64,000 nucleotides of DNA. It comes from Neurospora crassa OR74A (taxonomy: Eukaryota; Ascomycota; Sordariomycetes; Sordariales; Sordariaceae). Under the pieces are notes generated by a model. It was not told the DNA's origin. It did no database searches and was given only the letters and a program-made list of their open reading frames with translations. Shown one piece after another: positions 44,409-56,931 of the stretch. Within the stretch, counting starts at the first letter, position 1. Every line of letters starts with the position of its first letter. The stretch spans positions 9,527,917-9,591,916 of the forward strand of contig NC_026501.1 in assembly GCF_000182925.2 (NCBI RefSeq), written 5' to 3'. The position numbers and the translations under genes were made by a program.

Positions 44409-45729
44409 GGTAGCTAGAGGCACCTCTACCACTGATTGCAATTGTTGTGGTCTCGGTGTAGAGGAAAATGTCTGGATTTATATCACCGAAAGTCGGATGG
44501 CATTGGGCCAAGGGCCTTGTGTGTATAAGGAATGGGGACGTGGATGCGAGAGGCCCTTGCCGATCGAGAATCTTAGTGGTGAGAGTGGAGATGAAGTCGT
44601 AGTGACGAATGCGCGGCGGGGAAAGAAGCGCGTCGGTCGAAGTGACTTGGCCGACGAAAGACGGCGACACGGTAGCTAGTATCGTCGTTCGAAGGTCGGT
44701 ATATTCTATACTCGTAGCACTACAAGGTACCTCGAGTGTTGGTGGAAGTGGATGCCGGTGCGTGAAAGTGGATTTGGTGGCTTGTTTGGATTAAAAATGG
44801 AGAGTCGGCTGGATGGTCGTCGATTGTCTGTTGACTTTGATAATCCCGGTATAGGTATGGGATGCGGTTGACGACGATAAAAAAAAAAAAAAAGGAAAAT
44901 AAATGGCGACAGAAAATCCCTCCACAACAGGAATAGAGTATGGCGATGTGGTGGTTGTGGTGTCCTCCAAGGAAGTCCGTCTCGATGCACTGCAGTGAGT
45001 GGTGAGTGCTCTGCTTGAGCCGAACTTTGACTTTCAAATTGGAGACTGACGCATTGGACGGACGTCAGACGGGAACCAAGAAGAAGACGCGACCCATGAT
45101 TTTTCTGAGAACGGCCGCGGCGGACATCTTTGCCTGCCGTGTGCCGGTGTCCGGGTGAGCCAAGCTATCACCCAACCCCTGCAATGACAGCGTGAGAGTA
45201 TGTGAGTCTAGCCTGATCGGGTTAAACCTCATCACGTGTGGAGGAGCTTTGGGCCATTACCACAGATAACCCTGGGTTTTATGGTCACCACTAACCCTGG
45301 TAGCCCTGTCTACGCGGTACTACCATAGGTAGTGCGCAAGTGGGTGCTCTCCGCTTGCTCGGCCGGCAGGGCAGCAAGCTCTCAGTGGACAAGAGTGGGC
45401 AGCTTTCAGCGGGGGAGGACCTGGAGGCGGGCAGCCAGCAACAACCGCCCGCCTGGAGAGGAAGGCAGCTTCTAGCCTCGTCATCAGCTACCTCTACCTA
45501 TCAACTGTACAACTGAACATCAACAGCAACATCACCAACTTGCCCCCCCATTCACTTGCCGTCATCCATCAACCTACCTACACAACCAAACCCACGACGA
45601 CCTTGCGGCAAACAGCTCCGCCGCCTCTTCCTGCCACGCCCACAACCAGCAGCAGGTCGCCGATTTCATTCACGACACCCTCACGATCCCATACATACAT
45701 AGCCATCAACTAATACCCAAGCCGAAACC
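44409..45729. other. Divergent promoter region of nup159 and the proteasome beta2 gene
   Basis: A 1.3-kb region between divergent start codons. It includes a 14-base A run (44880-44893), several TACC/GGTA motifs (45285-45330) and a CCTACC/CATCAAC-rich leader before the beta2 start. No gene was seen. Confidence 0.65.
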
Positions 45730-46691
45730 ATGCCCGGCTTCGACTTCTCCAACTACAACCGCAATGCGGCGCTACACGCCCGCGGCGTCCCGCTGCCCAA
45801 GGCCACCAGCACAGGAACAACCATTGTGGGCTGCATTTACGACGGTGGTGTAGTTGTGAGTACAGCGTCGTTCTGTCCCTCTTCCATCATGCATTACACC
45901 CTGCATGCCACAGCTCCCTAGCTGTCACCACACTCCATGTTCCCATGTACCCGAGCAACAACTCACTAACCACTTGCTCCCCCTTCCAGATCGCAGCCGA
46001 TACCCGTGCCACGTCCGGTCCCATCGTCGCCGACAAGAACTGCGAAAAGCTGCACTTCATCGCCCCCAACATCTGGTGCGCTGGTGCCGGTACCGCCGCC
46101 GACACGGAATTCACCACGGCCCTGATCTCCTCCCAGCTGGAGCTGCACTCTTTGTCCACCGGCCGTAAGCCGCGCGTCGTGACGTGCATGACCATGCTCA
46201 AGCAGCACCTCTTCCGGTACCAAGGCCACATTGGTGCGTACCTCGTCGTCGCCGGCGTCGACCCGACCGGCACCCACCTTTTCACCGTGCACGCGCACGG
46301 TTCCACCGACAAGCTCCCCTACGTGACCATGGGCTCTGGTTCGCTGGCGGCCATGTCCGTCTTCGAGACGCAGTGGAAGCCCCAGCTGAACAAGGAGGAG
46401 GCCATGAAGTTGTGCAGCCAAGCGATCGAGGCGGGTATCTGGAACGATTTGGGCTCGGGAAGTAATGTCGATTTGGCGGTGATCACGCCCGAGAAGACGA
46501 CGCTGCACAGAGGCTTCGTCAAGCCGAACGAGAGGACCCAGAAGCTCAAGAGTTACAAGTTCAAGAGGGGCACGACGGCGGTGCTCAATGAGAAGGTCAT
46601 CAAGAAGGAGGAGATGGGGAATTATATTAGTGTGGTGGAGCTGGCGGAGGAGACGCCGGCGAGCGGCGACAAGATGGAGGTTGATACATAG
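45730..46691 (+). CDS. pup1: 20S proteasome subunit beta type-7 (beta2, PUP1)
   Basis: Exons are 45730-45855 and 45990-46691, giving 275 residues. The intron has GTGAGT, CACTAAC and CAG. It is the trypsin-like catalytic subunit of the 20S core. The propeptide ([19 protein letters not shown]...) ends at G29, and autoprocessing exposes Thr30 in [13 protein letters not shown]. Asp46 and Lys62 stand at mature positions 17 and 33, as the catalytic triad requires. [20 protein letters not shown] and the long C-terminal arm ([17 protein letters not shown]) that wraps beta3 are present, so the gene looks intact. It is transcribed divergently from nup159. Confidence 0.98.
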
Positions 46692-47152
46692 AGGGCAGCC
46701 GAGGCTGGATGGATGATCAGAACAACTGAGATAAGCGATCTGAAGCTTGATACATGACCTGTACTACAAGCTTTGGAACGACGCTTCTGTGCATGACAGC
46801 TAGATAAGCAAGTCGAGACCCCTAAGATGGGGTAAGAGATAATGACAACTAGAACATATTTTCCTCTCTTTCGGCGCGGTGATGACGTCCTGGATCAGGT
46901 ATCAAGTTGCACTTCGTTTTAGCGTTAGCGAGGATGACTAGCTTCATGTACCTAGGCAAATAAACGAAGAGGAACAGAGCAGGACCATGCCGCTTAGAGT
47001 AGCTCACACTATCTCGGTCCCTGTTCACGTCCTCGGTAAGACGTTCTAGAGAGAAGGCACCTCTTCGCTCGTTATGGATTGGAAATGGTGTTTGCTGTAT
47101 GAAAGTCTTCTTCGATTATAGATGTATATCAACCATCCGAAGAAGAAGGGCG

Positions 47153-47212
<60 letters not shown>

Positions 47213-48293
47213 CGCTACCTACACAAGGAATTGGTTGGAAGTTGAACAGTCTAAAAAGATCTCGTCACAAGTATGAGCAGCTAGTTAGAGAGTCATTGAT
47301 TGGCCCTCATTTGAACATTTCTCGTCAGGTCATAGATCTACCTGTGATACTTATCAATGTGACCGTGTTGATAGTAATTGAAACTGCTGGCGTCAGCTAC
47401 GAACCTCGGTATCTACCTACCTAGAGGTCAAAATATGTACTTATGTTTCCCTCCCATATGTGTTTTGTACACCAACTGGACTACTTTCCTCGACTGCATA
47501 GGTCACCGATATGGATGATTCGCATAGACAAAGTTAGGTACACATGGGAACAAAGGGAGGCAATTTCCAGTCACTTGCAACTTCAGTGTAGATGCGAAAT
47601 ATTTACTTTTTTGTTCTTCTTCTTTCAAAATGTTTCCATTCTCCTCTTTTCTCTTCCCTCCTCTCTCTCAGCTTCACCCCCTCCTCAACTTCCACTTGGT
47701 ATATGTCTCGCTGTCTGTCTGACTGTCTGATGTGTTTGTACTTTCTCCTCTTCCTCTTCCTCTCCTCCTACTTTTCACCCCTCCTACTCTCGGCGACCAG
47801 GCTAGGTATCAATTGTGATAAATCACAGTCACTTTGCTTCTTCCCCCAAAATAACAAGAAAAAAAAAAGAAATTGCTTTCTCAAAAAATCCGGGCGAGCT
47901 TTTTGCGCCAAATACTTTACTCCTTTCTCCCTCTGGTCCCTTCACGGGCAACAGAAGCGAGTTGAGTTTGTTTTTGTGAAAAGTGAATACAGCGTCACAT
48001 TTGTGTAATGACGTCTTTGTCTAAATGGCGGGATGAAATATATGCAAAAGCCCTTCTTTTTTTTTTTTTTTTTGTTCTGCCTCGTCCAGTCCTTCCACTG
48101 ACTGACTCCCCTCTCTCCTTGCGCCTTTGCTATGCCTGCCCGCCTGCCTGCCTGCGATCTTCCGCTCCTCGCTTGGCTTGGATGAAAAGGAAGAGAAATG
48201 CAACTTTTTTCTTTTCAAACCCTCCCCACCACCAAATTGATACAAAGAAAGAAGAATGAACATAGAAGAAGAAGGGAAAACGGAGAGAAGAAG

Positions 48294-48324
<31 letters not shown>

Positions 48325-48886
48325 AAGAAAGGAAAAAGCGAAGGTATAAAAACACGAATGGAAAAACAGAGGGGAAAGGAAAAAAACACTCAATAGGAGG
48401 AAAGGACAAGCAGGGAAAAAAGCGAATGTTGCTCATAACGTACAGAGTTTTTGGAAAGAATTTGTAAATGTAAATGCACAGAGAAATCGAGCTGTCCGCC
48501 GTACAAAATCACGGCGGAAGCACTAAACAGCAGGAACAATAACAACGCCCTGTAGCCATGCACCCAGCGCCTTGTAACTCCTTTTCCGAAGACTCTCAAA
48601 ACGATGGCCCAACCGGATGGGAATTTTTGTATGCTGTATAGAGGAGGGGGGGATGTATGTATAAACGGGTTGTGGGTATTTGGAATGGGTATTTGGTGCT
48701 TGCTTTTGTGTTAGATGGGATTGAGATGCATTGTCGTTATCGTCAGTTGAGGAAAGATTCCAAGATTGAGTGTTGGAAGTCGACAAATGAATGCCCTGCC
48801 GGGCCAGATGGCGAAGAGAACCTAACCAAGAATAAAGTGCCGGGTATAGACGAAGATAACTGGAAACCGTCGCGCTGTTAGATCAC
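46692..48886. other. Convergent intergenic region with homopolymer tracts
   Basis: No gene seen. It contains 58 A (47153-47210), TACCTACCTAGAGG near 47406, pyrimidine-rich DNA (47590-47800), 17 T (48057-48073) and 28 A (48294-48321). Tails of both neighbouring transcripts probably end here. Confidence 0.65.
47153..47210. repeat. Poly(A) tract, 58 bases
   Basis: An uninterrupted A run. I see no retroelement body next to it that would make it a retrotransposition tail. It may mark an assembly-uncertain length. Confidence 0.95.
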
Positions 48887-51260
48887 TCAAGAATGGTTCC
48901 ACCCAAACAGTGTTTTCCTAGACTTGGACTTGTTGCGTGAGTGTTTCGAGTCTTTCCCGTCTTTCGGATCATCGGCGTATTTTGGTTTGTGAATCCTGTT
49001 CCTTGTTGTCAGCCTCCCATCCCATATTCCCAACCCGAACACAGTGAGAAACACAAGAATAAAAACTTACCAGCTGTTTCCAACCATACTCATTCCCTTG
49101 GCCTCCGCCTCTCGGTAATACTTGGCACTCTTCTTCAAGTTCTTCTTGCACCCGATACCCTGGGCATAGCAGAACCCAGCTTCCGCTAGAGCGTCCACGT
49201 CGCCCCAAGCTATATCGTTTCCTTGTCAGCAAATCTAATCCTCTCTTGCAAACCCTCACAGAAGAAGAGACAGAAGACTTACACCCGGCAATTTCAAAAC
49301 ACCTCAACGCCAAAACCTTGTCCTGCTCAATTCCCCACCCATTCATATGAGACACACCCAACTCGTAAAGCGCCAACGCAAACTGCGCCTTTCTCGCCTT
49401 GTGCTCCACCTTATCCACCGATTTTCCTTCCTTTGTCTTGTCGTCATCTTGCTGTAATTCCAAATTGACACTTGCCGCGGCCTTTCTGAGCCATTCTACT
49501 CCCTCGCGCTGGTTTGGTCTCATACCCCATCCGTGTCGGCAGGCGAGGGCGTAAAGCAGCATACCCGTAGGATGGCCTTGTTTTGCTGCGTGACGGAGAT
49601 GCCACGTAGATTCTTGCAGTGCACCCTTTTCGTGCAGGGCCACGGCTTTGGAGACGTGCTCTTCGGCGGTCATTTCGGCCATGGTCTGATGGCCGGTGGC
49701 TTGGCCTAGAGAGCGTGTAGCTGTGAGGGTAGCTGCTGTGTCGTGCGTAGCGGCGATGGAGGGTGCTGCCGTCGACGTTGAGGTGGCCGTGGGGGTGGCC
49801 GTCTTGTTTTGATTGCTGTCGGGAGTTGGAGACGTAGACGGACGGGCGCGCTCGAGGGCACTGTCTGTTGAAAGGCGACCAATGGCTTCTGGCGACGGTT
49901 GCCGTGTTGAAGCTGACCTTGGGACCTCGAGGCTTACCTTGCTTTGCTCGGATGGTATCTGCCTGAGGCGGTCCTCGGATAGGCGAGGTCCTACTGAGCT
50001 CGATGGCGATGGAGGAAGCTGTCCGGATACGTGAGCACGGGGGAGAAGCTCATTTGAGCTAGGCAACGGAGGTTGCTCGTTGGTAGTGACCTGCCTAAGG
50101 GGCGTACCAAACTCGGGCCTCTCGTCTTCCGCCCGCCGAACCGACTTTCCTCGTGGCAATGTGAACTGCACATTGTGGAAGGAGTGGTTACCGTCGGGGT
50201 CAGGGAAACCATCGCCGTTCATGCTGACCGGGGTATGCGCCTCATTATCAACCAAGACAAACGACGCATGGCTGTCAGAAGACGGCTGGCGAGCTGGGAA
50301 CTCGAAGGAGGGGGTTTCTGCCCTACTCATGGGCATGGAAAAGTTCATGGATGGTTTTTGCAGTCCGGACATGTCCGATGCGATTGAGGGCGACCGTTGA
50401 CTGCGGCCCATAGGAGACAGGATGCTGCTGCTGGTGGACATCTTGCGGGAACCCTGAGAGACCTGAGAGTGAAACGATGTTCCCAACGAACCAAGCCCAT
50501 CCTCGTCAGTCGGTTCCAGGGGCGAAGACATCATGCTCGAAGATCGCTTGGGAAACAAAGGGCGAGGTGGCAGCAGGCCACCCTGTACCTGCTCCGGCGA
50601 AGTCATAGCCCGAGTCAAAGTCGGTGCCGGGGGTGGTGAGCGCGCCATGCTCTCTCGGGTTCCCATGGCCGAAGCCGATCGTCGCTCAATATCGGGGCTG
50701 CGGTCGAGGGGCTGGGGCGATTCCTCCCTACGGGCTCCGATTCCGAAAGAGATCTCTCCTTCTACGCTTTCGGCATCGAGGTTCGGTCGAGCGGGCATCG
50801 GAACGGACGACTCGATGGGGGTGGGTGGGATGCGGCTCATGCGCGGGTGCATCGACTTGGGTCGGTTGTTCACGTCCTCGTCCACCTCGTGCCTCAGGCC
50901 CAGGCCGACGTTGTGCTGCGGTGTGTAAGCCTCATCGCTTCCAGAGTCTTGGGATAGGGAGCGAAAGTATTCGGAACGGCCTTGTACAATTAACGGGCTA
51001 TCGGTAGTCAGAGGCGGCAAACGGCTCAAGCGCCGGCCCTGCCTTGCGCTCTCTTCAAGTTGTTTGGCAAGCAGCCGGCTTTGCATGGCAAAAGCATCCA
51101 GAGGGGAGAGCTCTGGGGGCGCCTCGCCGGCGACATGAAGTCGAGGGGATCGCAGTGGCCTTGAGACGGACATTGCTGACTTGGACCGTATGTCGAGCTG
51201 CGCTGGACGGCGTGGTGTGGACGACATGATGGATTCTGTGTCGGCCGTGTCGGAACCCAT
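48887..51260 (-). CDS. Sel1-repeat protein, Nif1/DSF2-like
   Basis: Exons on the minus strand are 49283-51260, 49071-49209 and 48887-48995, giving 741 residues from MGSDTADTESIMSSTP. Both introns have GTAAGT donors and CTGAC branch sites. Residues 1-530 are Ser/Pro-rich and look disordered, with many potential phosphorylation sites. The C-terminal 200 residues hold Sel1-like repeats: AVALHEKGALQESTWHLRHA, GMLLYALACRHGWGMRPNQR, ALYELGVSHMNGWGIEQDKV and AEAGFCYAQGIGCKKNLKKS. The terminus is basic (HSRNKSKSRKTLFGWNHS). The architecture is that of fission-yeast Nif1, which inhibits the mitotic inducer kinase Nim1/Cdr1, and budding-yeast Dsf2. A cell-cycle role is inferred from that resemblance only. 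Confidence 0.86.
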
Positions 51261-52959
51261 TGGATGTTTGTTCCGTAAGGAGTCGAGAAAGCCGAGAGAA
51301 GTTTCCTAAGTCGGCGGGTATGGATCCGAGTATGAAGGTCGGATTCTGGCGAGTCGGCCAAGAGGCCGCAACGTCACAGCGAGAGTCGAAAGTGTAGGTT
51401 TCGAACTAAAGACGGTGCATCAAGTATGAGGAGGTCGAGTTTGAACGACGGGCAGGTAGCGAGCGTGGTGTTGGTCTGTGGTTAGGCCGTGTGGTTCAAC
51501 GAGCGTTGTTGCCGTCGTCGAGTTCGAGGACAGGCAGAATCGGTGGGTATCCCGGATAGTAGTGCAGATGCAGGGACTCGAGGATCCCTATTCTCCCCTT
51601 TCGTCGAATGGACTCGTTCGAGAATGGAGGGGGGTGGCAAGCGAGTGTCGGGTGGTGTGCGTCAAAGCAGGTTTTCCGATGCTGGAGAAGGGCGCATTCG
51701 AACGGTCGACCTGACACGGGGTAGCTGTCGTGCTTAGTGAGGTAGGCCGACGATGACGGGACGACAGCGAATCAGTCCTAGCAGTGGCCCATGGGGGGGG
51801 GTGTGGTGGACTGGAATCTGGTGGACGGGGAGTCGCAGCGATCGACAACGAGTGACTATAATTTAATTCGGACGGGGGGTTTCTGTCGAGGATATGATGG
51901 CCGAGGGTAGTGAGGGTGGTTGAGGAATTGCGACTCGGCTCTCGGATTGACTCGCTCGTCTCTCGTTCGGCTCTCGACTGGAAGCGAATGGATGTCGTCC
52001 TTGGTATTCTCCTAGGTTAGGTACTAGGAAGAATGGGGGGAGACGTGTGTATAGAGGAGGAGGAGGAGGAGGGGACCTCGAGGGTTTGCAAGTGATGGTG
52101 GTGGTAGTGAGGGTCGGGTACCTCTAGGGATGAAAGAAAAAAAAGCAAGACAACGACAGGGACACCAAGGTACCGACTCGTGGAGGAGAAGGGAAAAAAA
52201 AGGTAGTGTAGGTAGGCAAGGTAGGAATCAAACAGGGGGACACCGGTTGTTTTGCCCGAGGAGAGGGAACAACAAAGTCAAGAAGACATTGATGGAGTCG
52301 AAAAAAGTGACAATGGATGGAAGTAGGAAAGTGGACATGCATGGGCGAGCGAGCAGAAAGTTGAATTGGGGAATCTCGAAGCCCATTTGCTTGTTCTCTG
52401 CAGTTGTCATCCCAAGTCTCTCAAGGTTCAAGGGAAGTTCATCTCTGTGAGCAGAGAAGAGGCATCCATGGACGAACGGGTCTGGCGGGTCCCTGAGAAA
52501 AACGGTCTGTTAGGCCACGAGCGGGCCAGCACTACGGGACCAATGACGGGGGCATCTTCACTCACTAACTGACACCACTGTAACCTCGTCTCAGCGCGTC
52601 TGATGCACACCCTTTGGTTAGCACGCTAGCGTTCGGGCATCGAGTGGGTTCATCTGGGGATATTAAGTGGGCCGGGTGGGCGGGCGAATATTGCGGCTAG
52701 GCTGTTCACGGTAACATGTCTGTAATTGTGTTCCAAAAATGAAGGGCGCTAGAGTGGAACAGGAATAGCTGTGTGGATGGGCGTTCCCTCACGTTCCTGA
52801 AAGCATTCGCGATTGTGGAAGACGATGCAAGACACACTCATGAAAGAAAGAGCGAACGATGCAAGACACCCTCTTACTGTTGTCGCTCTTTGTACTGTTG
52901 TTGTTCGCTAGTAAGGTACTACTTGCATAAGGTAGGTAATGAGTACATTCCGCACACTC

Positions 52960-53236
52960 TTACATGAAAATTACAACCAGAGGAGGTAAGTAGGTACCTA
53001 CCAACAACTTGAACTTGACTGCAGTGATTTTCCATGCATGATTTTCCTTGGTCCTCAACTCCAGCGAGTCGTCGTCGTCGATCGATATCCTCCACTCTCC
53101 AGGACTTGATCTCCAGAAACGGTCGAACATCTGTATCTCGAAACCACGCAACATCCACCGGATTAAGCCCCATCTCTCCAAGATCTGCAATGGCATCACC
53201 GGTCCCCCTTTTCTCCAGGTCTCTTTTCTGATACAT
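52960..53236 (-). pseudogene. Possible ankyrin-like gene remnant
   Basis: One minus-strand frame reads AIADLGEMGLNPVDVAWFRD then TDVRPFLEIKSWRVEDID, which resembles an ankyrin unit and has balanced composition unlike the surrounding spacer. It then runs into RRRR, while an overlapping frame continues IDDDDSLELRTKENHAW, as if a frameshift lay at the GAC/CGA repeat near 53068-53085. There is no start, intron set or continuation to make a gene. This is a weak call. Confidence 0.25.
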
Positions 53237-55232
53237 GGCAGCCTATCTCTTGACCCCTCAAATGCATCTCGCAATAGGTAGAGGTAGGGGCTCTATACAG
53301 TGTTCCCATAGAGGTACTATACCGACCACACCGACCACACCGACCACACCGACAACGGCACAACGGCACAACGGCGCCCCCCTCCCTCATCACGGTAGGT
53401 ATGTAATGTGGCACATAGATACAGAAATAGTATCGTGTACACCACCTACTCATCGCATTCGAATGTCCAGCATATCCGTTGGGATCCGTCTTGCTTCAAA
53501 GCAGTGCAACATGACTCCAAAATCCTCAAACCTCTTGCATGGCGCCAAGCAACTCTAGATGTGGTCCATTTCTCCTAAACGGCCCCCTGGTCTCCCCATT
53601 TGACGTCTCGACCAGGGGCATTGCTTGCGGCTTATAAGACAATAGAACCCCTATGGTCGGAAAAATGCACGTCTTTGGGGCCGGAAATTGTTTGGCTGTC
53701 AGGTGCCCATCTCTCCTGCATGAAGCATTTTTGAAGTGTCGGTCTCACTCGGGATTTGTTGAAACAAAGTCGATGATGCTTCACATGGCTTTTCTTTTTT
53801 GTTGTCACGGTCGCAACCAGAGGTAGACCGCGAGAGAGGAGAGAGAGAGTTAGAGAAAGCCTTCCGGTTATGGGCGCTCATTAATCTGTCGCCCAGAGTC
53901 AAGCCTTTGTCCCTTTTTTCCCTTTTGCTCGGCCAAATCTCGTTTTCTCTCAAAACTGATCAGTCAAGTCACGGCCGACCGCCCGACGGCCCCGCTCGGG
54001 ATGATACGCGATCGGATTCCCAATTCGATCCATCTATCCACCAATCTCTCACCAACACTTGACGAGAAAAGAAACGAAACGACTACGGCAAAAAGGAATT
54101 AAAAAAAAAAAATAAAAAAAAAAAAATCGAGGTACACAACACATGCAAATCTGTTTGCTGCCTGGCCTCCATCATTGCCTCGTGGCACATGGCACAGGGA
54201 TGATAAGAACCCGCCAACCCAATCTCGTGTCGATGTCGTGCACTGATGGAAGACTGGAAATGAGGGACCCCTTCCCGTCCGGTCAAGTTACACGTGGGAG
54301 ATGGTTGGAGGCACTGGGATCTTGGTTAATGAGCCCTATGATGAGGTTTATAAGTAGGGACGCGGTAGGCCACGGCAGGGAGATGAAGCACCTCTTTTGG
54401 TAGAGAGAGATGAACACCCACCCATAGCGGGTCTTTTTTTTTTTCTATCGTCCATGATATCTTCTTGGCTTCATCAGCACTTTTGATGACCTCTTCGTTC
54501 TTGTCCAACGTTCCTCAAGAATGCCGCTGACGCTGTCGTGGTCAACTTAACACAAGCATAGCCGCTGCCGCTGCCGCTTTGTACTTACCTTACCACTTAC
54601 TTAGCCACTGCACCGAGAGCAAACACGGGTTTTGCCGCCACGTCGCCATCAGAGATCAAACTCAGCAGTACCGTCAAGGGAAAAAGGAAAAAAAAAAGGA
54701 AAGAAAGAACAGAAGCAAAAAACAGCGACGACGAAAACGGACAACAACAGTTCAACATGGCAGGGGTTCTCCACGATTTCCGTTGAATGCAGCATTCACG
54801 AAAGCGCAATGTAGACATAGTGTAGTCTCCAGCGGGACCTGCATCATTACCTAGGTCGCTGCATGCCATGCGTGCAGCGCTGTCATTTTGCGATGCGAGT
54901 GCTGAAACGAGATGAACTGGACACTAAACAGAACCTAGGGAAGTTCGGATCTTTATTCCATGGCCGCTAACCCCTTTTGGGAGATCCGTTCGTCTTCTTT
55001 CGATCTTCTTGTTTTCTTTTTCTCTCCTTGCTCTCACCGGTACCACCGAGAAATCATCCTCAAAGTTAACCTATATACGGCATTTCCTTGAGGTTTTATT
55101 GTTGTAGCGTTCATTAGGTTCCACGATTCTAGCATATCACCACTGTGGTACACACTTTCTGATATGCGTTGAACCCTGCGGCCGGGCATCCGGATCAATA
55201 CGAAGTACACTACGAAGACACCAACAAAGGCT

Positions 55233-55251
55233 GGGGGGGGGGGGGGGGGGG
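55233..55251. repeat. Poly(G) tract, 19 bases
   Basis: An uninterrupted G run in intergenic DNA, the second long G tract of the window. Confidence 0.95.
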
Positions 55252-56931
55252 AAACGGGACTGGTTGCGTCCAGATCGCCATCACCGTCGCAACGACCCGA
55301 TTCCCCGATCCTTTCCAGATCTCCAGCTCGAAAATCGAAATCTAGACCGAGATCCTCCAAGTCTCAAGTCTAAAAGTCTTTGAGTCTTTGCCAGGTAGAT
55401 CCAGCAACCCTAACAACCAAAGAAGAGGGGGGGAAAAAAAGAAGAGAAAAACAACATGTGGGAGAGTCCAAGTCTGTAATTTGCTACGTATAGGTATCTT
55501 TTAAAGGTCCATCAGGCAGCTTCTAGCAGTTGCTGTATCTCGAACTTGTCTGATATTCAACATCGCCTCTTCAATTGATAGGAACACACACAGGCACAGT
55601 ACACAATGCAAAAACGCTTTGCGCCTTCCATCATCCAATTGCCCACGATGGAAGTCATCAGACATCCAAACTGAGATCTAACCGAGCAACCTGCAACACA
55701 AATTCCGTGAACAACTCAATACAATGCAACCATATTGGTAGAAGGCAAAGTCACCAACTTGGCCGCAAAACCGCAAAGTGACAACTGCCAAACCAAACCA
55801 GAACCCTCATCGTGATTTGCCACGGTTCACCATCACAAGCACGAAGCATGGCGAGGTCTGACGATGTCTGAGGTAACTTTAATCCAGAGACATCAATCCA
55901 AGTCAAGACACACAAGACAAACACGCTCGCTGCCTGCCGAAAACATACCTTCCTCCATGCCTGCTACTTCTGCCAGAATCAAAACATGTACCAAAGTAAA
56001 GCATACGAAACTCGTAGTAGTGGAGATCGAACGACTTAAAAAAAAGAAAAGGGTACAAAAGTGTAGCCAACCCAAACCGATTCAACCAACACGATCGATA
56101 CGATCTAATCGTGGCGAATTTGGTTAGTTTCCTGCTGAGCTTACCCATTCAGCAGTCCCCAGCTTGCACAGCCCTGTTCAGACAGTCTCGCCTGTGGAGT
56201 TTTGGAGTTTTCAGCCGCAACACCTACGGGCACTCCAGTCCCCTCTGCACACACTCATCGAGCTGCTGTTCACGAAAACAGATACATACCTAGAAAACAG
56301 TGTACAAAACCACGACCCAGACTATCGGGTCGTGATCGAGATTGAGATTTGAGAGTCCGTATCCAGACTCTCTCGGCTCCTGTTTCGGACCGAACTCTCC
56401 GGCCCTTTTTAGATACCTTGTTCCTTACCTTACCTACCTTAGCTGCCAGGCACATGCTGCGTACCGATCCCTCCGATCCGTGCCCCACCCGGATCCGACT
56501 GGGAATCCACATCGGCGTGCTTTGAGTACCTGTAGAGGTAGTGTAGCTTACACCGTCCGGCCGTCCCGGGTCCCAGGTAGTCGGGTTCGTTCGTTTGAGC
56601 TGGGGTTAGGGTGGTTTGGATGGTGGTTTCAAGGGGTTCATGTTTGTTTTGAAACTGCCAGACCTTTACTTTGGGTATACTCGTCCAGATATAGGGAGGG
56701 TATCATTCACATCGCATCAAAACCAGCGACGCTCATCATGCAGAGACATATTAGCACCGTGAACAATTCTGCTGTACGTACCTAGGTAGATTCAGATAAA
56801 ACTGTAATAAATCTCAAAAAAAAAAGGAAATATTTGCAAATCCCTCCCGTCTTTAGACACAACCAACCCATCAATCTATACCTACCTGCCTCTGCTTTTT
56901 CACCTCCCTTGACCAGCAGATATCCATGTGT

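Larger units (their letters stand above)
51261..56931. other. 5.7-kb gene-poor region
   Basis: No intact gene is supported. The first 900 bases upstream of the Nif1-like start are probably its promoter and 5' UTR. The region holds many TACCTA/TAGAGGTA motifs (52013, 52115, 52985, 53275, 53307, 54848, 56420, 56530, 56775), four CCGACCACA units (53322-53355), A-rich tracts (54099-54126, 54680-54700), 19 G (55233-55251), and a minus-strand coding-like patch near 52990-53230. Confidence 0.6.
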
